Positions 1 to 7,259 of a DNA stretch of 15,403 bases are shown here, one piece after another. Numbering within the stretch: position 1 is the first letter of the stretch; each line of letters begins with the position of its first letter. The position numbers and the translations under genes were made by a program. The DNA lies in NCBI GenBank assembly GCA_002394385.1, contig DGTS01000009.1, positions 1 through 15,403 of the forward strand, given 5' to 3'. The notes beneath the pieces were generated by a model. That model saw only the letters and a program-made list of their open reading frames with translations, had not been told where the DNA came from and did no database searches. Source of the DNA: Prevotella sp. UBA4330 (GTDB lineage: Bacteria > Bacteroidota > Bacteroidia > Bacteroidales > Bacteroidaceae).

Positions 1-251
<251 letters not shown>

Positions 252-538
252 AAAAATCTCTTTTATCTAACGCCAGACCCGCGGACCCCGAAAGATGCGC
301 AGGACGGCGAAGTCTTGTCTGTTCTCAGAACGCCTATCCGGTACAATCAACATTTATCGGCTATAAAGGCACCTGTACATATTCCCGACACATGGCCGGG
401 ATCGACGGTTTCCATTACACCAGGGACATCAGGCATTCAAGCCCGACACCCCGCTTCTTGTACTACTTCTCTGTCTTATGAAATCTGTCAAAGAACTCTT
501 TCTTTTTAATCGCCTCAACACCATTTTTAGGAGCGAAG
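252..538 (-). other. 16S rRNA leader with boxA-like antitermination site
   Basis: About 290 nt lie between the predicted rRNA start site and mature 16S. On the minus strand GTTCTTTGACAGA (complement of 484-496) resembles the boxA element of rRNA leaders (E. coli TGCTCTTTAACA), which loads Nus factors so that polymerase reads through the untranslated operon. It lies ~45 nt after the inferred start, a usual place. Short reading frames on either strand here (315-509, 429-617) have no family features and overlap the leader, so I do not call genes. The leader extent is inference from the promoter position. Confidence 0.6.
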
Positions 539-544
539 CGAGTG

Positions 545-576
545 CAAAGGTACAACAAATATCAATACGCTCCAAA
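545..576 (-). promoter_or_regulatory. rRNA operon promoter (Bacteroides -33/-7 type)
   Basis: Minus-strand TACCTTTG (complement of 545-552) matches the Bacteroides -7 consensus TAnnTTTG exactly. TTTG (573-576) lies 20 bp upstream as the -33 element. The expected start is near 538. Just upstream the sequence is rich in A/T, including a run of eight T's on the plus strand near 606-613, and holds a dyad TTCGAG/CTCGAA (580-585 and 594-599) that could be an UP-like or regulator site; that role is inference. Confidence 0.8.
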
Positions 577-661
577 TATTTCGAGGGAAAATTCTCGAAA
601 ATAACATTTTTTTTCATTTCGGCGCATTATAAGACTTCTTTTTACGTTATGACGGACCACA

Positions 662-718
662 AACTCGCTATATATAATATAAATGTACGCGTGTACATAA
701 TATAATACTACGAGTTCA
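662..718 (-). terminator. Terminator-like long inverted repeat after the HHH/barrel gene
   Basis: AACTCG (662-667) pairs with CGAGTT (711-716), and TGTAC with GTACA around a GCGT loop in the centre. The A/T-rich arms between are near-complementary, giving an imperfect hairpin ~55 bp long. The outer arm overlaps the TGA stop (716-718) of the barrel gene. No long T-run follows, so it is not a textbook intrinsic terminator, but it sits between that gene and the rRNA promoter, where a transcription block would be useful. Confidence 0.45.
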
Positions 719-2737
719 GAACTTCAGTCGCAGTTGCAATTCGAGGTCAGTCATTGAGGAGCGGTTAATCATTTGATAGGAAGAGCCAATAGTGTTCCTG
801 TCGAAGAAGTTTGTAGTTGCTACTCTTGCTATCATCATCACTTTTCTTGAGAAATCAGCCCTTGCAAAAAGCGAATAGCGTAAGCCATTGCCAAAGAACG
901 ACGGGAAATTGAACGTATAAAGTGGCCCTTTCTCATAGGTGTAAATACGTGCTTCGTAACTGTCGGTATTGAAATACCCGACATTTCCAGCCAGCAGAAG
1001 CCACTGCAGAGGTCTTACGGCGACATTCTCGCTCACCATCCAGCCGAAATCCTTTTCCTTATATGCCACGTGAGCGACATCTACCTGAGTGGTGGCGGTC
1101 CACATTCCGCCGTCATATCCCAACGCTACCCTACCCCGCTGCTCGGTTCTATTGATGAGTGCAGTCTTCTCCTCGTTGTCTTTCTCTCTGATTTTCAGTC
1201 GATAGCGAGCCAAGAGGTTCCATGCTCCGCGTTTATACGTAGCCTGCAAGAATCCATCGTAAGCATGTGATGCGATAGCCGCCTGATACTTAGGCCAGGG
1301 AAAGAAAGCGAAGTCGAAATATCCGAGCAGTCGGAATCTCGCTGACGGATGCCAGTTCATTCCCACATAGAAACCACTTTCGTCCTGCACTCGTCCGCCC
1401 TCGCTGAAACTTTCAGAATAGAGAGAGTAATATTTTTTAGAGTAGAAACGCTGCAAAGCCATAATGTCAAAGTCACCCGAAACACGATAAGAAAGTGTGT
1501 TAAGTGTAGCCATTGCCCCACAGTCGCCCGTTGCCGTCTCGCCAGACAACTGCAGCCTATGAGACACAAAACCATAATTCAGACTCACATTCCACAGGTT
1601 GTTCCCTGCCGCATAGTACCGTCTATATATCGCTGAAGTGTTCGGCTGAAGGTCGCGAGAAAGATGAGAGTACACCCCAGTGACGCCCACATGAAATCCG
1701 CCTCTACGGTAATTGATGTTCATTCCGCCCATCGTGATTGTCGAATTATTCTTTTTATCCATTTCCGTCTGCGTGCGATGATAGCCGTCATCGAGAATGG
1801 TAGAGATGGTGGAGTCCTTGTTCAGCGTGGCATCAATATACCTGAATGAGGCAAACGCCGTGACATCGAGCCCCCGAGCCACATTGATTGTCGCTGCGGC
1901 GCCCTGCAGGTAGTTGCCCTCCATGCGCGACGAGTACGCGCGGACATTATATTCCGTGTTCCCCAGTTGCTGCAACGACGCTATCTTGCCGAGAAGGAAG
2001 TCATTGTTGAGCACCAGACCCATGCCGAACCTCGCCTTGTAGCGCCCTACCACAAGATTCTTCATCCGTCCCAACTTGCGTATCTGCAGATAGAACGAAT
2101 AGAAATCATAACCCAGCGAGTTGCCCTTGGTAAAGAAGGGTTCGCCTGCATCCTGCGACCCGAGCAGCCCCGCCTTTACATATTGTCCATAATTAAAAGT
2201 ATATTTTATCGAGTGCTTATAAGGGGCGCCCAGATAGCCGTCGTCGTCGCCCTTTCTTTTGTAGAAAGGCACTTTTGCCGTTGCCACAACCTCATGACTG
2301 CCGTGTTTCACTATATTTTTTAACGTGGGGAAGACAGCCTGCTTTACATCTCCCAGTACCACGAAGTGTCGAAGCAACTCGCGTTGATAATAGTCGAGCG
2401 ACTCTATCATAGCCAATTCGCCCAATGACCTCATCGGCGCATACTTATAAAGATACTCGCAAATATCCATTACCTGCTGCGCTGTGAGGAAGGGAATTGC
2501 CTCAAGATCCTCGCGAGTCGAGTTGTTTAGGTCAATGGGATGCTGTTCTAAATCACATAGTATGTCATAAGTCTCCTGCCACGACAGACTCTCACCGTCC
2601 TCCAAAGACATTACGTCATTGAGCAGCGATTCCCAGGAATGATGTGACTCCTGAGCAGACATCATAGTGGCACCCATAATAAAGAACAAGACGAGCAAAA
2701 GTCTTGCTTGCAGGAAATAAACAAACAAACGCTTCAT
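716..2737 (-). CDS. Helix-hairpin-helix domain / outer-membrane beta-barrel protein
   Basis: Predicted 673-aa exported protein. Residues 1-29 look like a signal peptide: basic MKR, a hydrophobic LLLVLFFIMG core, then cleavage near SAQ. Residues ~67-115 form a helix-hairpin-helix pair of the ComEA type (PIDLNNSTREDLEAIPFL, then a second hairpin near MRSLGELAMIESLD). The rest is long, with alternating aromatic/polar strands rich in Tyr, Gly and Asn, ending in LRLKF; a terminal Phe is typical of outer-membrane barrels. HHH modules usually bind DNA without sequence specificity or act in oligomerisation; the barrel suggests outer-membrane insertion. A DNA-uptake role is only a guess. The frame stays open upstream to 2830, but I choose ATG at 2737 because the promoter (2801-2831) lies inside that extension and the signal peptide then starts cleanly. 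It is monocistronic. Confidence 0.85.
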   Translation of the reverse strand: MKRLFVYFLQARLLLVLFFIMGATMMSAQESHHSWESLLNDVMSLEDGESLSWQETYDILCDLEQHPIDLNNSTREDLEAIPFLTAQQVMDICEYLYKYAPMRSLGELAMIESLDYYQRELLRHFVVLGDVKQAVFPTLKNIVKHGSHEVVATAKVPFYKRKGDDDGYLGAPYKHSIKYTFNYGQYVKAGLLGSQDAGEPFFTKGNSLGYDFYSFYLQIRKLGRMKNLVVGRYKARFGMGLVLNNDFLLGKIASLQQLGNTEYNVRAYSSRMEGNYLQGAAATINVARGLDVTAFASFRYIDATLNKDSTISTILDDGYHRTQTEMDKKNNSTITMGGMNINYRRGGFHVGVTGVYSHLSRDLQPNTSAIYRRYYAAGNNLWNVSLNYGFVSHRLQLSGETATGDCGAMATLNTLSYRVSGDFDIMALQRFYSKKYYSLYSESFSEGGRVQDESGFYVGMNWHPSARFRLLGYFDFAFFPWPKYQAAIASHAYDGFLQATYKRGAWNLLARYRLKIREKDNEEKTALINRTEQRGRVALGYDGGMWTATTQVDVAHVAYKEKDFGWMVSENVAVRPLQWLLLAGNVGYFNTDSYEARIYTYEKGPLYTFNFPSFFGNGLRYSLFARADFSRKVMMIARVATTNFFDRNTIGSSYQMINRSSMTDLELQLRLKF

Positions 2738-2800
2738 GTGTTTTCCAATAATTAAAGTTTTCACAGCAAATAGCATCATCATTGCAATGCCAACACAATG

Positions 2801-2831
2801 CAAAGGTACAAAAGAAAGATAATAAAACAAA
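2801..2831 (-). promoter_or_regulatory. Promoter of the HHH/barrel gene
   Basis: Minus-strand TACCTTTG (2801-2808) is a perfect TAnnTTTG -7 element, with TTTG (2828-2831) 19 bp upstream as -33. The start is expected near 2794, giving a ~57-nt untranslated leader before ATG 2737. The octamer is identical to those of the rRNA and tRNA promoters in this window, suggesting strong constitutive expression. Confidence 0.75.
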
Positions 2832-2904
2832 GAAATGGACGGAAAAGTTACCCATCCAGAAAGGCATTAATATCTATCGGCTTTTCTGTTTATGCCAAAC
2901 GAGG

Positions 2905-2992
2905 GAACAATGTTATTAACTTTGTTAAACAAAGTTATTAAGATTGTCGAACAAAGTTAATAAGATTGTTGAACAAAGTTATTAACTTTGTT
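2905..2992. repeat. Four 22-bp tandem near-palindromic repeats
   Basis: Four contiguous 22-bp units start at 2905, 2927, 2949 and 2971. The core is AACAAAGTTATTAACTTTGT or AACAAAGTTATTAAGATTGT. Unit 4 (2972-2992) is a perfect palindrome with 10-bp arms around one central T. Unit 1 has one mismatch in its arms, and units 2-3 change the right arm to AGATTGT. The array sits between the tRNA terminator and the HHH/barrel promoter, and the 2838-3049 interval contains no convincing gene. It could be an operator array, a hairpin array or a genus-specific intergenic repeat; the sequence alone does not decide. Confidence 0.85.
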
Positions 2993-3049
2993 AGCCGTTT
3001 TGTAAGTTGTTGATATCCAACATGATAGAAAGGAGCATCTCATACGGGC

Positions 3050-3098
3050 AAAAAAGAAAGGATTTCGCATCCCTTGCGGAACGGAAATCCTTTTCTTT
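3050..3098 (-). terminator. Intrinsic terminator of tRNA-Val
   Basis: AAAGAAAGGATTTC (3053-3066) pairs with GAAATCCTTTTCTTT (3084-3098) with one bulge, around a 17-nt loop. On the minus strand it begins 2 nt after the tRNA 3' end and is followed by a run of six T's (3050-3055). Confidence 0.85.
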
Positions 3099-3099
3099 G

Positions 3100-3174
3100 T
3101 GGGCGTTGACGGATTCGAACCGCCGACCCTCTGCTTGTAAGGCAGATGCTCTAAACCAGCTGAGCTAAACGCCC
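3100..3174 (-). tRNA. tRNA-Val(UAC)
   Basis: The minus strand folds into a full cloverleaf: acceptor GGGCGTT/AACGCCC, D-arm GCTCAGCTGGTTTAGAGC, anticodon stem TCTGC/GCAGA enclosing CTTACAA (anticodon TAC), and T-arm GGCGGTTCGAATCCGTC. The discriminator is A at 3100 and CCA is not encoded (CAA follows), which is usual in Bacteroidales. It has its own promoter and terminator and appears to be a single-gene transcript. Confidence 0.96.
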
Positions 3175-3193
3175 TCATGCCTAAAAAGCGGTG

Positions 3194-3224
3194 CAAAGGT
3201 ACTATCTTTTTTCGTAACCGCAAA
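3194..3224 (-). promoter_or_regulatory. Promoter of tRNA-Val
   Basis: Minus-strand TACCTTTG (3194-3201) is a perfect -7 element with TTTG (3221-3224) 19 bp upstream. The start is expected near 3187, about 13 nt before the mature tRNA. Confidence 0.75.
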
Positions 3225-3365
3225 ACTTTTGGCTCAATATTTTCGATTATTTCTAAGAATGTTCTAAAAAAATGAGAGTAAAACTATACGCAATTAGACC
3301 TTTGATGTATTTGAGATACTTATAGGTTGATGCGGACAGAAAGTATAACTATATCAAATAAAAGG

Positions 3366-3660
3366 GTAATTATATACTATATGCCCCTTGCTATTAACTC
3401 CCCTCCATTTTAATTTACCCCCACCCCTTGGAGAGGGGTTCTTGCGTTGTATGTGTCCTTCGGCCGAGCGAGGGATGAGACTTTGTGGCAGGGTTGGAGG
3501 CAGTGTCTTTGTCCGCACAACTTCTTACATGTCCCTCTATCTTATTCCTTAATATCACTGACCCCACCCCTAACCCCTCCCCTACAAGGGCGAGGAAACA
3601 ATGTGTACGGCATCTTTAGAAACACTATTTCATTTATGGGACCAAATAGTATATAATTGC
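3366..3660. mobile_element. MITE-like non-coding block with imperfect terminal inverted repeats
   Basis: The 22-bp left edge (3366-3387) and right edge (3639-3660) are inverted copies sharing the exact 13-mer AATTATATACTAT plus scattered outer matches. The ~250 bp between hold two GC-rich motifs common in Bacteroidota intergenic DNA: CCCCACCCCTTGGAGAGGGG (3419-3438) and CCCCACCCCTAACCCCTCCC (3562-3581). An open frame at 3447-3656 translates the second motif as TPPLTPPLQGRG, a known artefact of this repeat type, so I call no gene. The adjoining 3225-3365 stretch also holds no gene. No target duplication is evident. It may instead be a chance A/T inverted repeat around ordinary genomic repeats. 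Confidence 0.4.
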
Positions 3661-3695
3661 AAAAAAAGAGTGCTTCCTCATGTGGGGAAGCACTC
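3661..3695 (-). terminator. Intrinsic terminator of the OmpA-family gene
   Basis: A perfect 10-bp stem GAGTGCTTCC/GGAAGCACTC (3668-3677 and 3686-3695) with an 8-nt loop. On the minus strand it is followed directly by seven T's (3661-3667), 33 nt after the OmpA-family stop codon. Confidence 0.93.
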
Positions 3696-3727
3696 CGTTT
3701 ATTGTTTAACTAAATGTAGTCAAGTGA

Positions 3728-4915
3728 TTACTTTGTAACCTGAACAGTTGCACGACGGTCGTAACTGATTGGTGACAGAATCTTCACACCGCCCTTAGCC
3801 TCTTTGCGGATCTTGCTCTCAGCGATACCCATCTTAACGAGTTCACCAGCAACGCGATCAGCACGCTTCTCAGACAGCCACTGGTTGTGCTTTGGAGTAC
3901 CTGTTGCGCTGTCAGCATAACCTGTAACGAGGAGGTTGCTGTTGGTTTCCTTAGCGTAGTCAGCAAGTGCACGTACGTTTACGAGGTCCTTAAGTTCAGC
4001 AATCTCGGTCTTGTCGAGGTTGAAGAATACAGAGATAGGAGTAGCAACGAAGCGCTCAGATGCTGGATCGTGTACTGTGATTGTCTCAGGCTTGATCTTC
4101 TTCAGGCTGTCGATTTCAGCGTCACGGTCGCGGATGATGTTGTTGAGGTCAGCGATGCGAGCCTCATAACCACGGCGGATAGCGTCAACATCGGGTACTG
4201 GATCCCAACCTACCTTACCAACGTTGATTGTCAAACCAACCTCAGCATAGAGTACGTTATCGTGAGAATCCCAACCACGGCGACCCTCGTCAAGGTTCTG
4301 GTAAACGCCGTCGAAGTCAGACTCCCAACGGTTCCAACCGAGTTCGAGGTTAAGAGCAACGCGCTTAGAGATGTTGAACTCGTTCAAGATACCAACGCCG
4401 AGACCCATTGAGTAACGGTTAGCACTGCAGTTACGAGCGATACCACCACCAGCGAATGGAATGAAATTCCAAACACGGTTAGGATTGTAGCCCAGCAACA
4501 TGTTGCTCAGGTTGAACAATACCTGACCCTGGCCAGTCCAGAACTTGAAGCCATGGCTCTGATCCTCGTCAGACAACTGACCAGCAACGCGCTGTGCATA
4601 TGGATAAGGAAGACCTACGGCACGACCCCAGATACCTGAAGCCTTAACACGGAGTCCGAGACCTGGTGTGAACCACTTACCAATGGCTGCAGAAGCCTCG
4701 AAGTTACCACGGAAGTTCTTGAAAAGAGCAGAGTTGAGGTTGCTACCGTGCTCCTGTCCTGAGTAGAATACGTCATACTGTCCGCCTAACTGGATGAACC
4801 AGTTGCTCCAGAATGAGTTTGTTGCAACGCTGTACTTGAGGTTAGCGTCTGTGTCCTGTGCATAACCTGCAACAGAAACTGTGGCGAATGCCAGTGCAAT
4901 TAAAAACTTTTTCAT
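3728..4915 (-). CDS. OmpA-family outer-membrane protein
   Basis: 395 aa. A signal peptide (MKKFLIALAFATVSVAGYAQ) precedes an N-terminal beta-barrel of ~210 residues rich in Trp, Gly and Asn. A charged helical linker follows at ~245-275 (AIRRGYEARIADLNNIIRDR). The C-terminal OmpA domain (~285-395) carries TGYADSATGTPKHNQWLSEK (331-350) and KRADRV; Asp335 and Arg351 match the residues that hold the diaminopimelate of peptidoglycan in OmpA/Pal proteins. It should tie the outer membrane to the cell wall and, as a major porin-like protein, keep envelope integrity. It has its own promoter and a strong terminator, so it is a single-gene unit, probably highly expressed. Start at ATG 4915 is fixed by the signal peptide. 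The family is sure; the paralogue is not, so no symbol is given. Confidence 0.95.
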   Translation of the reverse strand: MKKFLIALAFATVSVAGYAQDTDANLKYSVATNSFWSNWFIQLGGQYDVFYSGQEHGSNLNSALFKNFRGNFEASAAIGKWFTPGLGLRVKASGIWGRAVGLPYPYAQRVAGQLSDEDQSHGFKFWTGQGQVLFNLSNMLLGYNPNRVWNFIPFAGGGIARNCSANRYSMGLGVGILNEFNISKRVALNLELGWNRWESDFDGVYQNLDEGRRGWDSHDNVLYAEVGLTINVGKVGWDPVPDVDAIRRGYEARIADLNNIIRDRDAEIDSLKKIKPETITVHDPASERFVATPISVFFNLDKTEIAELKDLVNVRALADYAKETNSNLLVTGYADSATGTPKHNQWLSEKRADRVAGELVKMGIAESKIRKEAKGGVKILSPISYDRRATVQVTK

Positions 4916-4986
4916 AACTAATTAAAAATTATTATTGATAATAACATTAAGTCCTCGTAAGGATTCCTCTCTTCCAATTTTGGGTA

Positions 4987-5015
4987 CAAAGTTAGTAATT
5001 ATTTTTAAACTGCAA
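4987..5015 (-). promoter_or_regulatory. Promoter of the OmpA-family gene
   Basis: Minus-strand TAACTTTG (4987-4994) fits the -7 consensus TAnnTTTG, with TTG (5013-5015) 18 bp upstream as a short -33. The expected start near 4980 leaves a ~65-nt leader containing a small TCCT/AGGA stem. A/T-rich sequence lies upstream. Confidence 0.65.
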
Positions 5016-5047
5016 TACATTTTTTGTAGAAATTTCACTTTTTAACT

Positions 5048-5086
5048 AAAAAAACACAATCATTTCGTCGTTTTTGAGTGTTTTTT
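5048..5086 (-). terminator. Possible terminator after mutL
   Basis: AAAAAACAC (5049-5057) pairs with GTGTTTTTT (5078-5086) around a 20-nt loop. On the minus strand this ends in a run of seven T's, starting 7 nt after the mutL TAA. The stem is weak (A/T-rich), but position and T-tract suit the end of the guaB-to-mutL unit. Confidence 0.4.
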
Positions 5087-5092
5087 CGGCAA

Positions 5093-6907
5093 TTATCCAA
5101 GCATTTGTTCAATTTCATGTTGTTTTAGAATGCAGAGGATAGACTTTCCGTCTGGCGTGTAGTTCACATTGGAAGTGGTGAAAAGTTCGTTTACTATTGT
5201 CTCCATCTCCTCGTTGCTTAGCACCTGCCCCTGCGGTATTGCAGCATTTCGTGCCAGACTCAAGGCGAGTGAATGGTTGATTGCGTCGGTGTTGAGTGAG
5301 CCGCTTTCCATTGCCGTGGTCACCATGTCCTTTATCAACGAGTCTATTTTCACGCCCTCGATGCCTGTCGGTACGCCATTGACTGCATAACTTCCGCCGC
5401 CGAGGTCGGACAGTTCGAAGCCCAGATGTTCCATCTCGGGCATCACTTTCTGCAGCATCACGATGTCTGAAGGAGGGAACTGCACCACTTCGGGGAAAAG
5501 CATCTTCTGCGAACTATGTCCGCTGCTTGCCATTTGCTGCATATACCTATCATATAATATACGCACGTGCGCGCGATGCTGGTCTATAATCATCAGCCCC
5601 GACTTAACGGCAGTCATGATGTAACGCCCCTTATACTGATAGTGGGTTGGGGCCTTTTCCTCTATAATCCCCTCGGCAGAAGGTGGCTCAACGTCAAAAA
5701 AATCCTTCTGTTCCGACGAGTTGGGTTTTAGTCCTTCGTAAAGGCTCTCCCAGTCTTTTGGCACGTCATTGCGCCGATAGACCTGCTGTCCGCTTTCCTT
5801 AAACGGATTATATTGCGGGTTGTAATCCACCTTCGGTGCATTAAACCCATCGCTGGTTGGCGAGAACACAGGAATATCAGGCTTGCCCTCCACGTCGAAG
5901 TCGATGGCTGTGACATCGCTGAAACGTCCCAGTGCATCCTTAACGGCAGCGGTCAGTATCTGCCATATCGCCACCTCGTTGTCGAACTTTATCTCGGTCT
6001 TTGTGGGATGGATGTTCACATCGATGTTCTCTGGCTCCACGTTGAAGTATATGAAATACGGAATCTGGTCGCCAGTCGCAATCAGCCGTTCGTACGCCTG
6101 CATCACTCCTTTGTGGAAAAAACCGTGTTTCATGTATCTGCCGTTAACAAAGAAATACTGATGAGCCCCTTTCTTACGTGCAGACTCTGGTTTTCCGACG
6201 AATCCCGAAATGCGGCAAACGGTGGTGTCAACACTTATCGGCAGCAGTTCCTGGTTGATTTTCTTTCCGAAGACATCGATGATTCGCTGGTGTGTGTTGC
6301 TTGCCTTGAGGTTAAACACCTCTACCCCATTGTTATGGAACGTGAAACTAACTTCCGGATAGACAAGCACTATGCGTTCGAAAGCGCTGAGAATATTGTT
6401 TAGTTCGGTTGTGTTCGACTTGAGGAATTTCCTCCTTACAGGCACGTTGAAGAAGAGGTTTTCCACAGAGAAGTTGCTCCCGACGGGACAAGAAACAGGC
6501 TCTTGTGCCACCACCCGCGACCCGCTGATTGAGAGATGCGTGCCAATGTCGTCGTCCTCCATCCTCGTTTTCAGTTCCACCTGCGCCACAGCAGCGATGG
6601 AAGCCAATGCCTCGCCGCGGAATCCCATTGTCCGCAGGGCAAAGAGGTCGTCAGCCTTGCGTATCTTCGACGTGGCATGGCGCTCAAAGGCGAGTCGTGC
6701 GTCGGTCTCCGACATTCCCCTGCCATTGTCGATAACCTGTATCGAGGTTCGTCCAGCATCAACCACAACGACATTTATCACTGTCGCTCCGGCATCGATG
6801 GCATTCTCCACCAATTCCTTAACCACCGAGGCGGGACGCTGAATCACCTCGCCTGCGGCAATCTGGTTGGCCACGCTGTCTGGTAGTAATTGTATTATAT
6901 CACTCAT
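5093..6907 (-). CDS. mutL: DNA mismatch repair protein MutL
   Basis: 604 aa. MutL couples mismatch recognition by MutS to strand incision and excision. The N-terminal GHKL ATPase is complete: ELVENAIDAGAT (31-42, with the Mg-binding Asn35), DNGRGM (60-65), FRGEALASI (96-104), then LFFNVPVRRKFL (151-162) leading to the transducer domain. A low-complexity linker follows (~345-420), then the C-terminal dimerisation domain. The usual endonuclease motifs of MutH-less bacteria look degraded: DQHA(X)2E reads DQHRAHVR (442-449), the ACR-like motif reads SLARNAAIPQ, and CPHGRP reads YTPDGKS. This is the last gene of the six-gene unit, 76 bp after the preceding stop, with no promoter match in the gap. 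ATG 6907 is the natural start, directly ahead of the conserved IQLLPDSVANQIAAGEV. Confidence 0.97.
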   Translation of the reverse strand: MSDIIQLLPDSVANQIAAGEVIQRPASVVKELVENAIDAGATVINVVVVDAGRTSIQVIDNGRGMSETDARLAFERHATSKIRKADDLFALRTMGFRGEALASIAAVAQVELKTRMEDDDIGTHLSISGSRVVAQEPVSCPVGSNFSVENLFFNVPVRRKFLKSNTTELNNILSAFERIVLVYPEVSFTFHNNGVEVFNLKASNTHQRIIDVFGKKINQELLPISVDTTVCRISGFVGKPESARKKGAHQYFFVNGRYMKHGFFHKGVMQAYERLIATGDQIPYFIYFNVEPENIDVNIHPTKTEIKFDNEVAIWQILTAAVKDALGRFSDVTAIDFDVEGKPDIPVFSPTSDGFNAPKVDYNPQYNPFKESGQQVYRRNDVPKDWESLYEGLKPNSSEQKDFFDVEPPSAEGIIEEKAPTHYQYKGRYIMTAVKSGLMIIDQHRAHVRILYDRYMQQMASSGHSSQKMLFPEVVQFPPSDIVMLQKVMPEMEHLGFELSDLGGGSYAVNGVPTGIEGVKIDSLIKDMVTTAMESGSLNTDAINHSLALSLARNAAIPQGQVLSNEEMETIVNELFTTSNVNYTPDGKSILCILKQHEIEQMLG

Positions 6908-6983
6908 TGAAATTTAAAGTTAAGAGTTGTTTTCCCGCCTTGCCACGGAAGTGTCCATTTCGGGTAGAGCGAAAAGGCAGGAG

Positions 6984-7259
6984 TCAACGGGCAAGAAGAT
7001 ACAAGACGGCTGCGATTATCGCCAACAATGCCACACCGGCAACCAGTAGTCCATGAGACTGCCGTGCCTCCCTACGTCGCAGATGAGATGTCTCACTGGT
7101 GAATGCGGCATGGAAATCGGGCGTCGTAGTTTTCTTCTCACTCATCCCGAGTTCTTCCCTCGCCCTCTGCTCCAGTTCGCCGAGGAATTTCTTCCTGTCG
7201 TCTGCATATATCATGCGGTGCTCGAAACGGCGAGGCTTGCGCTGACCGAACCACATCAT
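6984..7259 (-). CDS. Small conserved-looking protein with C-terminal membrane segment
   Basis: 91 aa, function not recognised. The N-terminus is strongly basic (MMWFGQRKPRRFEHRMIYAD). The middle (~20-65) is charged and probably helical. Residues ~70-89 (LLVAGVALLAIIAAVLYLLA) form one hydrophobic segment, followed only by Arg. There is no signal peptide, so a tail-anchored inner-membrane protein with its body in the cytoplasm is the likeliest layout. The start overlaps the preceding stop by 4 bp (ATGA), with GGAG a few bases upstream, so it is translationally coupled to the OstA/LptA-like gene; a second ATG follows at once (7256). Similar small proteins are, as far as I recall, found next to mutL in other Bacteroidales, which would argue that it is real. 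A link to LPS transport is inference from position only. Confidence 0.8.
   Translation of the reverse strand: MMWFGQRKPRRFEHRMIYADDRKKFLGELEQRAREELGMSEKKTTTPDFHAAFTSETSHLRRREARQSHGLLVAGVALLAIIAAVLYLLAR

Noticed and set aside
2905..2992. CRISPR array
   Set aside because: The 22-bp units are contiguous with no spacers and no cas genes nearby.
2957..3223. 88-aa minus-strand frame across tRNA-Val
   Set aside because: It reads through the tRNA, its promoter and terminator; no real protein is likely.
3447..3656. 69-aa plus-strand frame containing TPPLTPPLQGRGN
   Set aside because: It translates a GC-rich Bacteroidota intergenic repeat, lies within the MITE-like block, lacks a promoter, and has no domain features.
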